This document shows, piece after piece, positions 16,082 to 24,092 of a stretch of 38,787 nucleotides of DNA. Source of the DNA: Methylobacterium sp. (lineage in GTDB: Bacteria; Pseudomonadota; Alphaproteobacteria; Rhizobiales; Beijerinckiaceae). Numbering within the stretch: position 1 is the stretch's first letter; the number at the start of each line of letters is the position of its first letter. The notes below the pieces were generated by a model, which was not told where the DNA came from, ran no database searches, and saw only the letters and a list, made by a program, of their open reading frames with translations. The translations under genes and the position numbers were made by a program. The DNA is taken from positions 1 through 38,787 of the forward strand of contig PNLY01000053.1 of the NCBI GenBank assembly GCA_013823325.1, given 5' to 3'.

Positions 16082-17302
16082 TCAAGTCGGCTGGTCCATG
16101 AATTCCACGCCCAGCTCCTTTTGCCGCCGCCAGCGTACTTTCACCTGCCGCCTGTGAGCTTGGTGAGGCAGCATCAGCTCGAACTCCTCCGGAGCCACCA
16201 GGCTGCTGTTGATCCGCAGTCGTGCACCGGTCGATGAGACATCAAGAACCGTGCAATCGATTGTTGCGTTGAGGTGCGGGAGGATGAGCTTGGCGCGCTT
16301 GTTGACGCGGGATCGTTCGCCGAGGCGACGGTTCACTTTGCGACCGCGCCCGCGGGCAAATGAATGCTGCAAGGGTACGCCATAGGTATCCGCATCGGCG
16401 ATATGGTAGCGGACTCCTCGTGCGATCGCGTTTTCCAGGGATCTGTCGGCGCATTCGATTGCCAGAAGCGCTTCCTGTGCAATGCCGGAATCGCAGGCAC
16501 CGATGATGCTTTCAATGCGGAAATCCAGGTCGCTCAGCCGCACTGCGAAGCTCAGCTGGTTCGAGATCTGGCCAATCGCCATCTCCAACGCAGCGGCTCC
16601 CGACATCGGGATTAGCAAAGCTACAAAACTCGCATCTGGCCGTCGGCAAAAACAGCCAACCCCCTGGAGCGCCACATTCAGGCGCTTCGCGAATTCGCGG
16701 GAGAGCTCCTCGGCTGTTTGGCGCCCGAATTTAGCGGCGAAGTAGCCAAGCTCCGTGATTTGAATTGCCAGGATACCAATGCCATGGCCGGCGTTTGCCC
16801 GCGCCTCGTCGAGCTTGCGAACCAGCTTTTCCGGGGACAGCAAGTTCATTGGCAGCTGCCCAGCCGCGATGGACTCGTCGTGCGCGTGTGAGCCGGCGAG
16901 CGGACCGCGATCAAACGCCGTTCTCAGTCGCTCGATCGCCTGGACGAGGTCGTCGGCGCAGGCTTCCGTCATCGTGACGCAGTCGCGTGCGCCAAGACGG
17001 AAGGCCTGGATGACCGCATCCTGACGTTTTTCCGGCGCCACGAATATGACCGGAGCGCGCCCCGATACGCGGTCGACGACGTTGCCGAGCAGTGGCAACC
17101 CCTCATCGAGGCCGGTGTCCGAGCAGAGCACGCACTCGACGCGATTGCGGCTGACCAAGTGGTCGAGTTCGTCGAGGTTGCCGGCGGCGGACACCATGCA
17201 GGCGCTTCGCGCTCTGAGCTGGGCGGCGAGTTCCTCGCCTTGCGCACCATCACCCCAGAAGGCGGCGATGACCCCGATTTCCGATGTCGCCTGCCCCTCC
17301 AT
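16082..17302 (-). CDS. PilZ-domain protein with receiver-like and degenerate GGDEF-like regions
   Basis: About 406 aa. Residues 5-120 resemble a receiver fold without a clear phospho-acceptor (SEIGVIAAFWGDGAQGEE; VIFVAPEKRQDAVIQAFRLG). A middle region at about 155-300 looks like a diguanylate cyclase core (GHGIGILAIQITELGYFAAK; CRRPDASFVALLIP), but the GGDEF signature is lost. The C-terminus is a PilZ domain, with SRVNKRAKL and DVSSTGARLRI matching the R-x3-R and D-x-S-x2-G cyclic-di-GMP ligands. It is probably a cyclic-di-GMP effector, not a cyclase. ATG 17302 has GGGG in front; a GTG at 17314 is possible. A consensus FixK-type box is 60 bp upstream, and the 39-aa gene follows after 59 bp. 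Confidence 0.8.
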   Translation of the reverse strand: MEGQATSEIGVIAAFWGDGAQGEELAAQLRARSACMVSAAGNLDELDHLVSRNRVECVLCSDTGLDEGLPLLGNVVDRVSGRAPVIFVAPEKRQDAVIQAFRLGARDCVTMTEACADDLVQAIERLRTAFDRGPLAGSHAHDESIAAGQLPMNLLSPEKLVRKLDEARANAGHGIGILAIQITELGYFAAKFGRQTAEELSREFAKRLNVALQGVGCFCRRPDASFVALLIPMSGAAALEMAIGQISNQLSFAVRLSDLDFRIESIIGACDSGIAQEALLAIECADRSLENAIARGVRYHIADADTYGVPLQHSFARGRGRKVNRRLGERSRVNKRAKLILPHLNATIDCTVLDVSSTGARLRINSSLVAPEEFELMLPHQAHRRQVKVRWRRQKELGVEFMDQPT

Positions 17303-17362
17303 TCCCAACCCCACGAGATAGGTGTCGTTGGTTCAGCCAGCGTGAAATCGCTGAGCGCGTCG

Positions 17363-17376
17363 TTGACATAGATCAA
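17363..17376 (-). promoter_or_regulatory. FixK/FNR-type box upstream of the PilZ gene
   Basis: TTGAC-ATAG-ATCAA, both half-sites consensus, 60 bp before ATG 17302. It probably drives PilZ, the 39-aa gene and the P-type ATPase. Confidence 0.75.
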
Positions 17377-17496
17377 ATCGTTCGCAGTGCCGGCTCGATT
17401 TCCCCTCAATTGCCTGCGTCGGACAGCCCGGTGAATGGGTCCGGACGATCTTGTCGACGTCCGGCAGGCCTTTGCCTGATCTGGACAGCCGCCGGC

Positions 17497-17596
17497 TCAT
17501 GCCGAGCGGAGGTCCACCAGGGGCGCTGCCATGATCCCGCGCTTTATGGAGCCGCGGGTCCCGGCAACCACCCCTGCCTGTTCCCTGTCCTCCGGC
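17497..17596 (-). pseudogene. Remnant copy of the P-type ATPase gene start
   Basis: Read on the minus strand, the sequence gives GVVAGTRGSIKRGIMAAPLV then DLRSA and a stop. This mirrors the start region of the ATPase at 15906 (VTTSFRSRMKRGIVAAPLVG). The DNA at about 17500-17600 aligns with about 15775-15870 with a few mismatches and one gap. Only about 20 codons survive, behind the phasin gene, so it is a scar of duplication or recombination and not a gene. Confidence 0.7.
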
Positions 17597-17618
17597 TGCG
17601 CGGACAAGGCCGCGCCGG

Positions 17619-18008
17619 TCACGCCGCGAGCTTGCCCTTCTCGCCGGTCTCCGCGACCAGCTCGGCCCCGACCGCCGACAGCGAGGCGATGTTGCGGCGC
17701 ATGACCTCGGACAGCTGGTTCACTTCGTCCGAGTAGTCCTTGGTGACGCGCTCGGTGAACTGGCGCTGGACGTCGACCGCCTCGCCGAGTTCCTGGCAGC
17801 GGCCGAGGCTGCGGCAGAGATCCGCTTGAGCCTGCAGGCGCCGGCTCGCGAAGCTCAGGAACTCGGACGCGATCGCCCAGTTCGCCTCGATGATCGCCTG
17901 CGGGATCGCGGCCGCCGCCTTGAGCTGCGACTGAGCGGTCCGGGCAATTCCATCCAGCCCGGCGATCGCGTCCTTGGCCGCCTGCTGGTTCGACTTCACA
18001 TTGGTCAT
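17619..18008 (-). CDS. Phasin family protein
   Basis: A 129-aa helical protein of the Phasin_2 type. It has an N-terminal amphipathic stretch (KDAIAGLDGIARTAQSQLKA), a typical core IIEANWAIASEFLSFASRRL, LGRCQELGEAVDVQRQFTER, and an alanine/serine-rich tail. Phasins coat polyhydroxyalkanoate granules and control their size and number. It diverges from the PHA synthase gene, with a FixK-type palindrome between them (76 bp from this start). ATG 18008 is set by GGAGG five bases upstream; the open frame upstream to 18293 is a shadow of phaC. This pairing links carbon storage to oxygen limitation. Confidence 0.88.
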   Translation of the reverse strand: MTNVKSNQQAAKDAIAGLDGIARTAQSQLKAAAAIPQAIIEANWAIASEFLSFASRRLQAQADLCRSLGRCQELGEAVDVQRQFTERVTKDYSDEVNQLSEVMRRNIASLSAVGAELVAETGEKGKLAA

Positions 18009-18084
18009 ATCCGCCTCCGTTTCTGGGATCGTGCGGTATCCAGGCTGCACGCGAGACAATTGCCGCGTCCGGCGTCTTGCTGCC

Positions 18085-18098
18085 TTGACGCAGGTCAA
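18085..18098. promoter_or_regulatory. FixK/FNR-type box between phasin and phaC (TTGACGCAGGTCAA)
   Basis: A perfect dyad TTGAC-N4-GTCAA, 61 bp before the phaC ATG at 18160 and 76 bp before the phasin ATG at 18008. It can control both directions. Confidence 0.75.
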
Positions 18099-18159
18099 AG
18101 CGACGACCCTCGCCCGCAAGCATGCTTTCAGGAGTTGCCCGGACCCGCATGGAGCCGCC

Positions 18160-19950
18160 ATGACCGCCGCCACGTCACAGCGTTCCGCCCTGGCTTCCGC
18201 GACACCGATCGCGGTGACCGCGAACCGGGAAGCGCCAGCGGCAAGTCCGGCTGGCGGCGAGCCGCGCGTCGACCGGCTGCTCCATGCGGCCATCGGACGT
18301 TCATTCGCCGGGTTCTCGCCGATGGGACTGGCGGAAGCCTGGTTCGACTGGTCGCTTCATCTTGCCGCCTCGCCGGGACGGCTTGCCGAGCTCGCCCGCC
18401 AGGGATTGGCGGAGACAATGCGCCTTGCAGAGCTGGCGTCGAGCGCGAACACCAGCAACGTCTGCACGCCTTGTGAGCGCTCCTTGCCGCATGACAAGCG
18501 CTTTCGCCATCCATCCTGGCAACGCTGGCCCTATGCACTCTATGCGGAAGGCCTGCTCGCCAGCGAGCGCCTGTGGGACCTGGCGACCCGCGACGTCCAT
18601 GGCGCAACGCCGCATCACCTTGCCCAGCTCAACTTCGTCGGCAGGCAGACGCTCGATCTGCTCGCCCCGTCGAACTGGCCCTGGAGCAATCCCGAAGTGC
18701 TCGACACGACCGTTCGGGAACGCGGAGCAAACCTGCTTCGCGGCACCATGTTCGCGCTCGAGGACGTGGCCCGGCTGGCCCGGCGCGAAGGTCCGCGCGA
18801 AACCCTGCAATTCCAGCCCGGCAGAGACGTCGCGCTGACGAAGGGCAAGGTCGTTCATCGCACGCCGCTGGCGGAGATCATCCAATACAGCCCATCCACC
18901 GGCCAGGTTCGAGCCGAGCCGGTCGTGATCGTGCCGGCCTGGATCATGAAGTACTATATTCTCGACCTGCGCCCGGAGAACTCGCTGATCCGGCATCTGG
19001 TCGAGCAGGGCTTCACGGTCTTCGTCATCTCCTGGAAGAATCCCGAGCTGTCCGATCGTGACGTCGGCTTGGACGACTATCGCGTGTCCGGGGTGCAGCC
19101 GGCCTTCGCGGCGGCCCTCGCCGCGACCGGCGCCAGCCGTCTTCACGCCGTCGGCTATTGCATCGGCGGAACCTTGCTCGCCGTCACGGCTGCCGCCATG
19201 GCGCGCGATCTCGACGACCGCCTGGCGAGCCTGACCTTCCTCGCCGCGCAGGTCGATTTTCGCGAGGCCGGCGAGCTCAGCCTCTTCGTCGACGAAAGCC
19301 AGCTTGCGATCCTCGACGACGTGATGGCGGAGGATGGCGTGCTCGAGGCCGCGCGCATGGCGGGGACCTTCCATCTGTTGCGCTCGAACGACCTGATCTG
19401 GTCGCGCATCGTCCGGACCTATCTCCTCGGACAACGGGAAGAGGCGACCGACATCACGACCTGGTCGACCGATGCGACCCGCATGCCGGCACGCATGCAT
19501 TCGGAATATCTTCGCGCCTTCTATCTGAACAATGATCTGGCCGAAGGGCGCTTTCAGGTCGAGGAGCAGGCGGTATCGCTGCGCGACATCCACAGCCCCA
19601 TCTTCGCTGTCGGCACCGAATATGACCACGTGGCGCCGTGGCGGTCCGTCTACAAGATCCATCAGCTGGCCGATGCCGATGTGACCTTCGTGCTGGCCGA
19701 TGCCGGCCACAATCGCGGCATCGTCGCCCCGCCATCGCAGGCCGGCCGCCATTTCCGTATCGGCACGATGCTGGCCCACGACCATCATGCGACGCCGGAG
19801 CAGTGGCTGGCTGGGGCTTCTCTTCGACAGGGATCATGGTGGCCTGCCTGGGTCGACTGGCTCAGCGAGCATTCGAGCGGGAGCGTTCCCGCCCGGGCCG
19901 TCGACGATCACGGCCTTGGCTCGGCGCCCGGCAGCTATGTGCACGGATAA
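18160..19950 (+). CDS. phaC: Class I polyhydroxyalkanoate synthase
   Basis: A 596-aa protein, the usual class I length. The N-terminal PhaC domain includes RFRHPSWQRWPYALYAEGLL and YYILDLRPENSLIRHLVEQG. The catalytic nucleophile is C334 in the lipase-like box GYCIGGTL; the aspartate lies in the GTEYDHVAPWRSVYK segment and the histidine in DAGHNRGIV. It polymerises 3-hydroxyacyl-CoA into PHA at the granule surface. No phaE or phaR subunit gene is adjacent, which fits class I. ATG 18160 is chosen for GGAG five bases upstream; the frame is open to 17974 but crosses the FixK-type box. No phaA or phaB is in the window, so this may be an additional synthase used at low oxygen. Confidence 0.93.
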   Translation: MTAATSQRSALASATPIAVTANREAPAASPAGGEPRVDRLLHAAIGRSFAGFSPMGLAEAWFDWSLHLAASPGRLAELARQGLAETMRLAELASSANTSNVCTPCERSLPHDKRFRHPSWQRWPYALYAEGLLASERLWDLATRDVHGATPHHLAQLNFVGRQTLDLLAPSNWPWSNPEVLDTTVRERGANLLRGTMFALEDVARLARREGPRETLQFQPGRDVALTKGKVVHRTPLAEIIQYSPSTGQVRAEPVVIVPAWIMKYYILDLRPENSLIRHLVEQGFTVFVISWKNPELSDRDVGLDDYRVSGVQPAFAAALAATGASRLHAVGYCIGGTLLAVTAAAMARDLDDRLASLTFLAAQVDFREAGELSLFVDESQLAILDDVMAEDGVLEAARMAGTFHLLRSNDLIWSRIVRTYLLGQREEATDITTWSTDATRMPARMHSEYLRAFYLNNDLAEGRFQVEEQAVSLRDIHSPIFAVGTEYDHVAPWRSVYKIHQLADADVTFVLADAGHNRGIVAPPSQAGRHFRIGTMLAHDHHATPEQWLAGASLRQGSWWPAWVDWLSEHSSGSVPARAVDDHGLGSAPGSYVHG

Positions 19951-19964
19951 ACGAAGGCCGGCGC

Positions 19965-19978
19965 TTGATCTGACGCAA
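19965..19978 (+). promoter_or_regulatory. FixK/FNR-type box upstream of stress-protein copy 3
   Basis: TTGAT-CTGA-CGCAA, 54 bp before ATG 20033. It is the same half-site type (TTGAT/CGCAA) as the boxes at 4368, 12269 and 24093. Confidence 0.6.
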
Positions 19979-20032
19979 TGAACTGCAGCGCCGCCGGCGC
20001 ATCATCTGGGCGACAAGCATCAGGAGGACGAC

Positions 20033-20872
20033 ATGCTGACTGGTATCAAGAGTGTCTTCGTCGCGATCACGGAAGAAGGTCGCGAAGAGCCGAGCGCGGC
20101 TCTGAGCTACGCTCTGTCGCTCGCGCAAGCGGCCAATGCACATCTTGTCGTCGAAGCAGCGGCGATGCGCTACTCGATTCCCTATTCGATGATCGACGAT
20201 TTCGGTCAAGCGCTGATCTCGTCCGAGAACCGCCGGATCGCCGAATTGGCCGAAGCAGTAGCGGGGACAGCGAAGTCGGAAGCCGACTTTGCCGGCGTGG
20301 TCGCCACGATCGAATCGGAGCCGGTCCACTACAGAGACATGCGGGACCGTCTGATCCTCCGCGCCCGCGTCGCCGACATCACGGTGCTCGACGCTGAACC
20401 CTCGCCCGCGGAGATCGATCGCGGCCTGATCGAGGCTGTTTTGTTCGAGAGCGGCCGGCCGGTGATCATCGTGCCGCCTGATCGTCCAAAGTTCGACGCT
20501 CAGCAGGTCCTCGTCGCCTGGGATGGCGGGGCGAGGGCAGCTCGGGCCGTGGCCGACGCCATGCCTATTCTGCGGGCGGCAGAGTCGGTTGAGATTCTTT
20601 CGGTTGCCGGAGACGGAGAGCGCGACGACATGCTTCCCGGAACGGATCTCGCACCGCATCTGTCGCGGCACGGGATCAGGGCTACGGTCAATCTAGCGAC
20701 CGCAGGGTCGCGGGATGTCGTTGACGTCATCAGATCGCATGCGGTCGGCAGCGGGGCGGGGCTGATCGTGGCCGGCGCCTATCGCCATTCAAGGCTGCGC
20801 GAATTCCTGCTCGGCGGAGTGACGCAGTCGCTGCTCAAGGACTGTGGGGTGCCACTCTTTCTCTCCTATTGA
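20033..20872 (+). CDS. Universal stress protein, tandem Usp domains (copy 3)
   Basis: A 279-aa protein with two Usp halves: LTGIKSVFVAITEEGREEPS to ADITVLDAEPSPAEIDRG, and AQQVLVAWDGGARAARAVAD to GLIVAGAYRHSRLREFLLGG. The second half keeps the G-x2-G-like end AGAYRHSRLREFLLGGVT. ATG 20033 has AGGAGG six bases upstream. A FixK-type box lies 54 bp upstream and the second alcohol dehydrogenase follows after 32 bp, so the two are probably co-transcribed. Closer in sequence to copy 2 than to copy 1 by eye (shared GAY-HSR-RE-LLGG end). Confidence 0.88.
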   Translation: MLTGIKSVFVAITEEGREEPSAALSYALSLAQAANAHLVVEAAAMRYSIPYSMIDDFGQALISSENRRIAELAEAVAGTAKSEADFAGVVATIESEPVHYRDMRDRLILRARVADITVLDAEPSPAEIDRGLIEAVLFESGRPVIIVPPDRPKFDAQQVLVAWDGGARAARAVADAMPILRAAESVEILSVAGDGERDDMLPGTDLAPHLSRHGIRATVNLATAGSRDVVDVIRSHAVGSGAGLIVAGAYRHSRLREFLLGGVTQSLLKDCGVPLFLSY

Positions 20873-20904
20873 ACTTCGGCTGAGGCCGAGGGAGGAGGTA
20901 GGGC

Positions 20905-21888
20905 ATGCGGGCGATGGTCTTGCGCGCGGTTCGGCAACCGCTCGTCGCAGAAGAGCGTCCGGACCCGCTGCCCGCGCCGGGCGAAGTGCGGCTGCGGGTC
21001 GAAGCCTGCGCCGTGTGTCGGACCGATCTTCATGTCGTCGATGGCGATCTGAGCGATCCAAAGCTGCCGCTCGTGCCAGGACATGAGATCGTCGGCATCG
21101 TCGATCGGGTCGGTGTGGGCGTCACCACGCTACAAGTCGGCACCCGCGTTGGAGCAGCATGGCTCGGGCATAGCTGCGGCAAGTGCCCCTATTGCGCCAG
21201 CGCCGCCGAGAACCTCTGCGACGCGCCGATCTTCACCGGCTACACGCGCGATGGTGGCTTCGCCACCCATGCGCTGGTCGATGCTGCTTTTGTGTATCCC
21301 CTCGCGCACTTCGAGAACCCGGTCGAGGCGGCCCCGCTGATGTGCGCCGGCCTGATCGGCTGGCGAGCGCTGCGGATGGCCGGCGACGGCCGACGGATTG
21401 GCCTCTACGGCTTTGGCGCCGCCGCGCATATCCTGACGCAGGTCTGCTGCTGGCAAGGGCGCGAAGTCTTTGCGTTCACGGCCAAAGGTGATGATGCGGC
21501 GCAGCGCCATGCCCTGTCGCTCGGTGCCTGCTGGGCTGGCTCCTCCGAAGACGCGCCGCCCGCACAGCTCGACGCCACAATCATCTTCGCCCCCGTCGGA
21601 GGCCTCGTACCGAAAGCGCTCGCGGCCATCCGCAAGGGCGGCTGCGTCGTCTGCGGCGGGATTCACATGAGCGATATCCCGCAGTTCCGGTATGCTCTGC
21701 TCTGGGGCGAGCGCAGCGTCGTCTCGGTGGCAAACCTGACCCGGGCCGATGCCGCGGAGTTCCTTGCCATCGCGCCTCGCGCCGGCGTCAGGACGACGAC
21801 GCATGTCTATCGGCTGGATCAGGCGAACGAAGCCCTGGCCGATCTGAGAGCCGGGCGCTTCCAGGGCGCGGCGGTGCTGGTACCCTAG
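20905..21888 (+). CDS. Zinc-dependent alcohol dehydrogenase (AdhP-like)
   Basis: A 327-aa medium-chain alcohol dehydrogenase. Catalytic zinc ligands: C38 region (ACAVCRTDLHVVDG), H in PGHEIVG and C in PLMCAGLIGW. The structural-zinc cysteines are CGKCPYCASAAENLC, complete with four cysteines. The Rossmann motif is IGLYGFGAAAHI. It would oxidise or reduce primary alcohols and aldehydes with NAD(H); at low oxygen the reducing direction would recycle NADH. ATG 20905 has GGAGG upstream. It lies 32 bp behind stress-protein copy 3, so it is likely driven by the box at 19965. It differs from the first alcohol dehydrogenase (4942), which lacks the structural zinc lobe. Confidence 0.9.
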   Translation: MRAMVLRAVRQPLVAEERPDPLPAPGEVRLRVEACAVCRTDLHVVDGDLSDPKLPLVPGHEIVGIVDRVGVGVTTLQVGTRVGAAWLGHSCGKCPYCASAAENLCDAPIFTGYTRDGGFATHALVDAAFVYPLAHFENPVEAAPLMCAGLIGWRALRMAGDGRRIGLYGFGAAAHILTQVCCWQGREVFAFTAKGDDAAQRHALSLGACWAGSSEDAPPAQLDATIIFAPVGGLVPKALAAIRKGGCVVCGGIHMSDIPQFRYALLWGERSVVSVANLTRADAAEFLAIAPRAGVRTTTHVYRLDQANEALADLRAGRFQGAAVLVP

Positions 21889-21946
21889 CGCTTCGCAAGC
21901 CTGGTCCGCGCGCAGGGCCTGCTGGACGCCGCCAACGGAGAGGGTC

Positions 21947-22417
21947 ATGGGCACGCTCAGCGCCGGCATTCTGATGTACCGGCGCCGGGACGGGAGCATT
22001 CAGGTCCTGCTGGTGCACCCCGGCGGGCCGTTCTGGCGGCGGCGCGATCTCGGGGCCTGGTCCATCCCCAAGGGCGAACCTGCTCCGGGCGAGACGAACG
22101 AAGCGGCCGCGCGGCGTGAGTTCGGCGAGGAGCTGGGGACTGTTCCCGCAGGCCCACTCATCCCGCTCGGCACCATCCGGCAGCGCGGCGGCACGACCGT
22201 CGAAGCCTTTGCCGTTGAAGGCGAACTCGACGTCGCGGGATTCCGCTGCACCAGCCGGTTCGAGATCGAATGGCCACCACGCAGCGGACGCCTACAGTCC
22301 TTTCCGGAGGTTGACCAGGCGCTCTGGTGGTCTCTCCCCGAGGCGCGTGAACGGATACTGCCTGGGCAATGTCCGCTGCTCGACCGGCTCCAGGCGCTCT
22401 GCGAAAGCACGAGCTGA
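21947..22417 (+). CDS. NUDIX hydrolase
   Basis: A 156-aa single-domain NUDIX protein. The Nudix box is intact: GEPAPGETNEAAARREFGEE followed by LG, matching G-x5-E-x7-R-E-x2-E-E-x-G. The N-terminal strand LSAGILMYRRRDGSIQVLLV and the proofreading-like region FWRRRDLGAWSIPKG are typical of a family that cleaves nucleoside diphosphates linked to another group. The substrate is unknown. ATG 21947 has GGAG upstream, 58 bp after the alcohol dehydrogenase stop, so it is probably the last gene of the usp-adh unit. Confidence 0.85.
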   Translation: MGTLSAGILMYRRRDGSIQVLLVHPGGPFWRRRDLGAWSIPKGEPAPGETNEAAARREFGEELGTVPAGPLIPLGTIRQRGGTTVEAFAVEGELDVAGFRCTSRFEIEWPPRSGRLQSFPEVDQALWWSLPEARERILPGQCPLLDRLQALCESTS

Positions 22418-22436
22418 GCCAGGGCGGCTGTTTTCA

Positions 22437-22646
22437 TCACCGCGGCGGCCGGTGGGACCGGTCGATTGTCCTACTGCCGAATATGATCTGCCTGATCAGG
22501 CTCAGGAACCCCCTGACATGCATCCAGATCGAGATGCGCGGCTCGCGGTCGAGCTCCCCGGCCAAGTCCCCGCACCGGCGTGCGTCGACCGTTCGGCGAT
22601 GCTGGCGAAACCTGGCTTTCCAACGATCGAGAGATGAACGGGACAT
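22437..22646 (-). CDS. Candidate small protein, 69 aa, behind a FixK-type box
   Basis: ATG 22646 opens a frame MSRSSLDRWKARFRQHRRTV, later GELDREPRISIWMHVRGFLS and LIRQIIFGSRTID, ending with TGA at 22437. It is basic with one amphipathic or hydrophobic helix. No family is recognised and no good ribosome site is visible. The argument for it is positional: a perfect FixK-type box ends 60 bp upstream on the correct strand, the same spacing as at proven genes here, and no other gene can use that box. An untranslated small RNA is the alternative. Confidence 0.35.
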   Translation of the reverse strand: MSRSSLDRWKARFRQHRRTVDARRCGDLAGELDREPRISIWMHVRGFLSLIRQIIFGSRTIDRSHRPPR

Positions 22647-22706
22647 GGCGAATGGCCGACGCAGACAATCGACATCGATAGATTGGAGCATCCCCGGCGC
22701 ACGTCT

Positions 22707-22720
22707 TTGATATCGATCAA
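22707..22720. promoter_or_regulatory. Perfect FixK/FNR-type box with no known gene behind it (TTGATATCGATCAA)
   Basis: TTGAT-ATCG-ATCAA is a full palindrome. It lies between the 3' ends of the NUDIX and ABC-ATPase genes, not in front of any obvious gene. The only candidate target is the 69-codon minus-strand frame 60 bp away. Confidence 0.65.
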
Positions 22721-22779
22721 TCCGGATGGGGTTCTCGCCGAGAAGCAGACAAGCTGGTGGCGCCGGGTGCGCGCCGGGA

Positions 22780-23583
22780 TCAACCGACCCTTTCGTCCGC
22801 GAAGATCGTTCGGCCACGTTCTCCCGCGAAATAGGCCTGGAGCCAGGCGTCGTCATGTGACAGCAGATCGCTGAGCGTTCCGGTCGCGATGACCTTGCCA
22901 TGTGCGATCGCAGCGATCCTGTCGCAGGTGGCATGGAGGCTGCTGAGATCGTGGGTGATCATCATCACCGTCAGGTCCAGGCTGTCTCTGAGCGTCAGGA
23001 TAAGCTCATCGAAGGCATCGGCGGCGATCGGGTCGAGACCGGATGTCGGCTCGTCGAGAAAAAGGATCTCGGGATCGAGCGCGAGCGCGCGGGCCAATGC
23101 AGCCCGCTTGGTCATGCCGCCCGAGAGTTCCCATGGGTATTTGCCTGCGGCATCGAGGGGAAGGCCGACCAGCTCGATCTTCAGCATGGCCATCTCTGCC
23201 ATGAGGCGCGGCGACAGCTCTAGGCTTTCCCGCATTGGAAACTGGATATTGTCGGCAACGGTCAGAGAGGAGAACAGGGCGCCGTGCTGGAACATGACGC
23301 CGAAGCGCTGCTCCATCGTCCGGCGTTCTCTGGCTGAGAGCGTATCGACATCCTGCCCGAAGATCTCGATCACGCCGCCGCGCTTTGGCACGAGCCCGAG
23401 GATCGTCCGAGCCAGGACCGACTTGCCCGAGCCTGATGCGCCGATGACGCCGAGGATCTCGCCGCGCGCGATCTCGATATCGAGGCGATCCAGGATCGTC
23501 TTGTCGCCAAATCCGACCTCGAGCCCGCGCACGCTGACTACGATCTCACGCTGTCGCTGTCCGCCCTGCGTTGTCACCGTCAT
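22780..23583 (-). CDS. ABC transporter ATP-binding protein, MlaF/Ttg2A-like (orphan)
   Basis: A 267-aa ATPase. Walker A GASGSGKS at 48-55, Q-loop in FGVMFQHGALFSSLTV, signature LSGGM at 153-157, Walker B ILFLDEPTSGLDP at about 173-185 and the H-loop MMITHDLSS. The FQHGALFSSLTV stretch and overall length are typical of MlaF-type ATPases of phospholipid/toluene-tolerance importers. The partner permease (MlaE) and substrate-binding (MlaD) genes are not in the window, so it must pair with a distant permease or act otherwise. ATG 23583 overlaps the stop of the host-attachment gene by 4 bp, so the two are coupled and probably share the FixK-type box at 24093. Confidence 0.88.
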   Translation of the reverse strand: MTVTTQGGQRQREIVVSVRGLEVGFGDKTILDRLDIEIARGEILGVIGASGSGKSVLARTILGLVPKRGGVIEIFGQDVDTLSARERRTMEQRFGVMFQHGALFSSLTVADNIQFPMRESLELSPRLMAEMAMLKIELVGLPLDAAGKYPWELSGGMTKRAALARALALDPEILFLDEPTSGLDPIAADAFDELILTLRDSLDLTVMMITHDLSSLHATCDRIAAIAHGKVIATGTLSDLLSHDDAWLQAYFAGERGRTIFADERVG

Positions 23584-24023
23584 ATGCCCGTCAGCAGGCG
23601 CTCGATCTCCTGGATCGGGTGCTTGGTCAGATCCTTGTCGATCTCGGCAATGACGGTAGCATGCACGCCATCGTCCAGGCTCTCCCGGAGAGCGGCGAGC
23701 ATCCGCGGCGGAGCCACCAACACGACACCGTGCGGGCGGCTGCGATAGAGGGTCCTGAACGCATCGACCGTCTCACGTGCGAATTGCGCCTCCGCCATCT
23801 CGTGCCAATCCGTCGCTTCGGCCGCACTGGTCGGGCCGAAGGCGTTCTGGATGCGCCCGGGACGGTCCGCACCCTGCTTCGCGGTCAATGGATTTGCGGG
23901 CGCCTGGATCGCTCGTTCGAGCCGCAGATTCGGAAAGGCCGCATCGCCCGCATTATGCAGGAACAGCGCCTTGCGGGCGTCGCAGACGAGAATCCAGGCC
24001 TTGGGTGGAATGCGCAGTTCCAT
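23580..24023 (-). CDS. Host attachment protein family (AtsE-like)
   Basis: A 147-aa protein with the layout of the host-attachment family (baeRF-like fold). The N-terminus is WILVCDARKALFLHNAGDAA, the middle DWHEMAEAQFARETVDAF and the C-terminus HGVVLVAPPRMLAALRESLD, EIDKDLTKHPIQEIERLL. The DLTKHPI-x-EIE-x-LL ending is the family hallmark. The family was named from a plant-attachment mutant; the fold is related to release-factor-like RNA-binding domains and the biochemical role is unknown. ATG 24023 has GGAG about eight bases upstream; a GTG at 24038 has none. A FixK-type box lies 69 bp upstream. Confidence 0.85.
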   Translation of the reverse strand: MELRIPPKAWILVCDARKALFLHNAGDAAFPNLRLERAIQAPANPLTAKQGADRPGRIQNAFGPTSAAEATDWHEMAEAQFARETVDAFRTLYRSRPHGVVLVAPPRMLAALRESLDDGVHATVIAEIDKDLTKHPIQEIERLLTGI

Positions 24024-24092
24024 GGCGTCGATCTCCACAGCATGCGGCAGCGCCGCCCGTTGCGATGATTTCCGATCGATCGACGGCGTTCA

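Noticed and set aside
16969..17409. A 146-codon minus-strand frame covering the PilZ gene start
   Set aside because: Alternative frame of the PilZ gene; it would also read through the FixK box.
18301..19788. A 495-codon minus-strand frame
   Set aside because: Antisense to phaC, whose catalytic residues are all in the plus frame.
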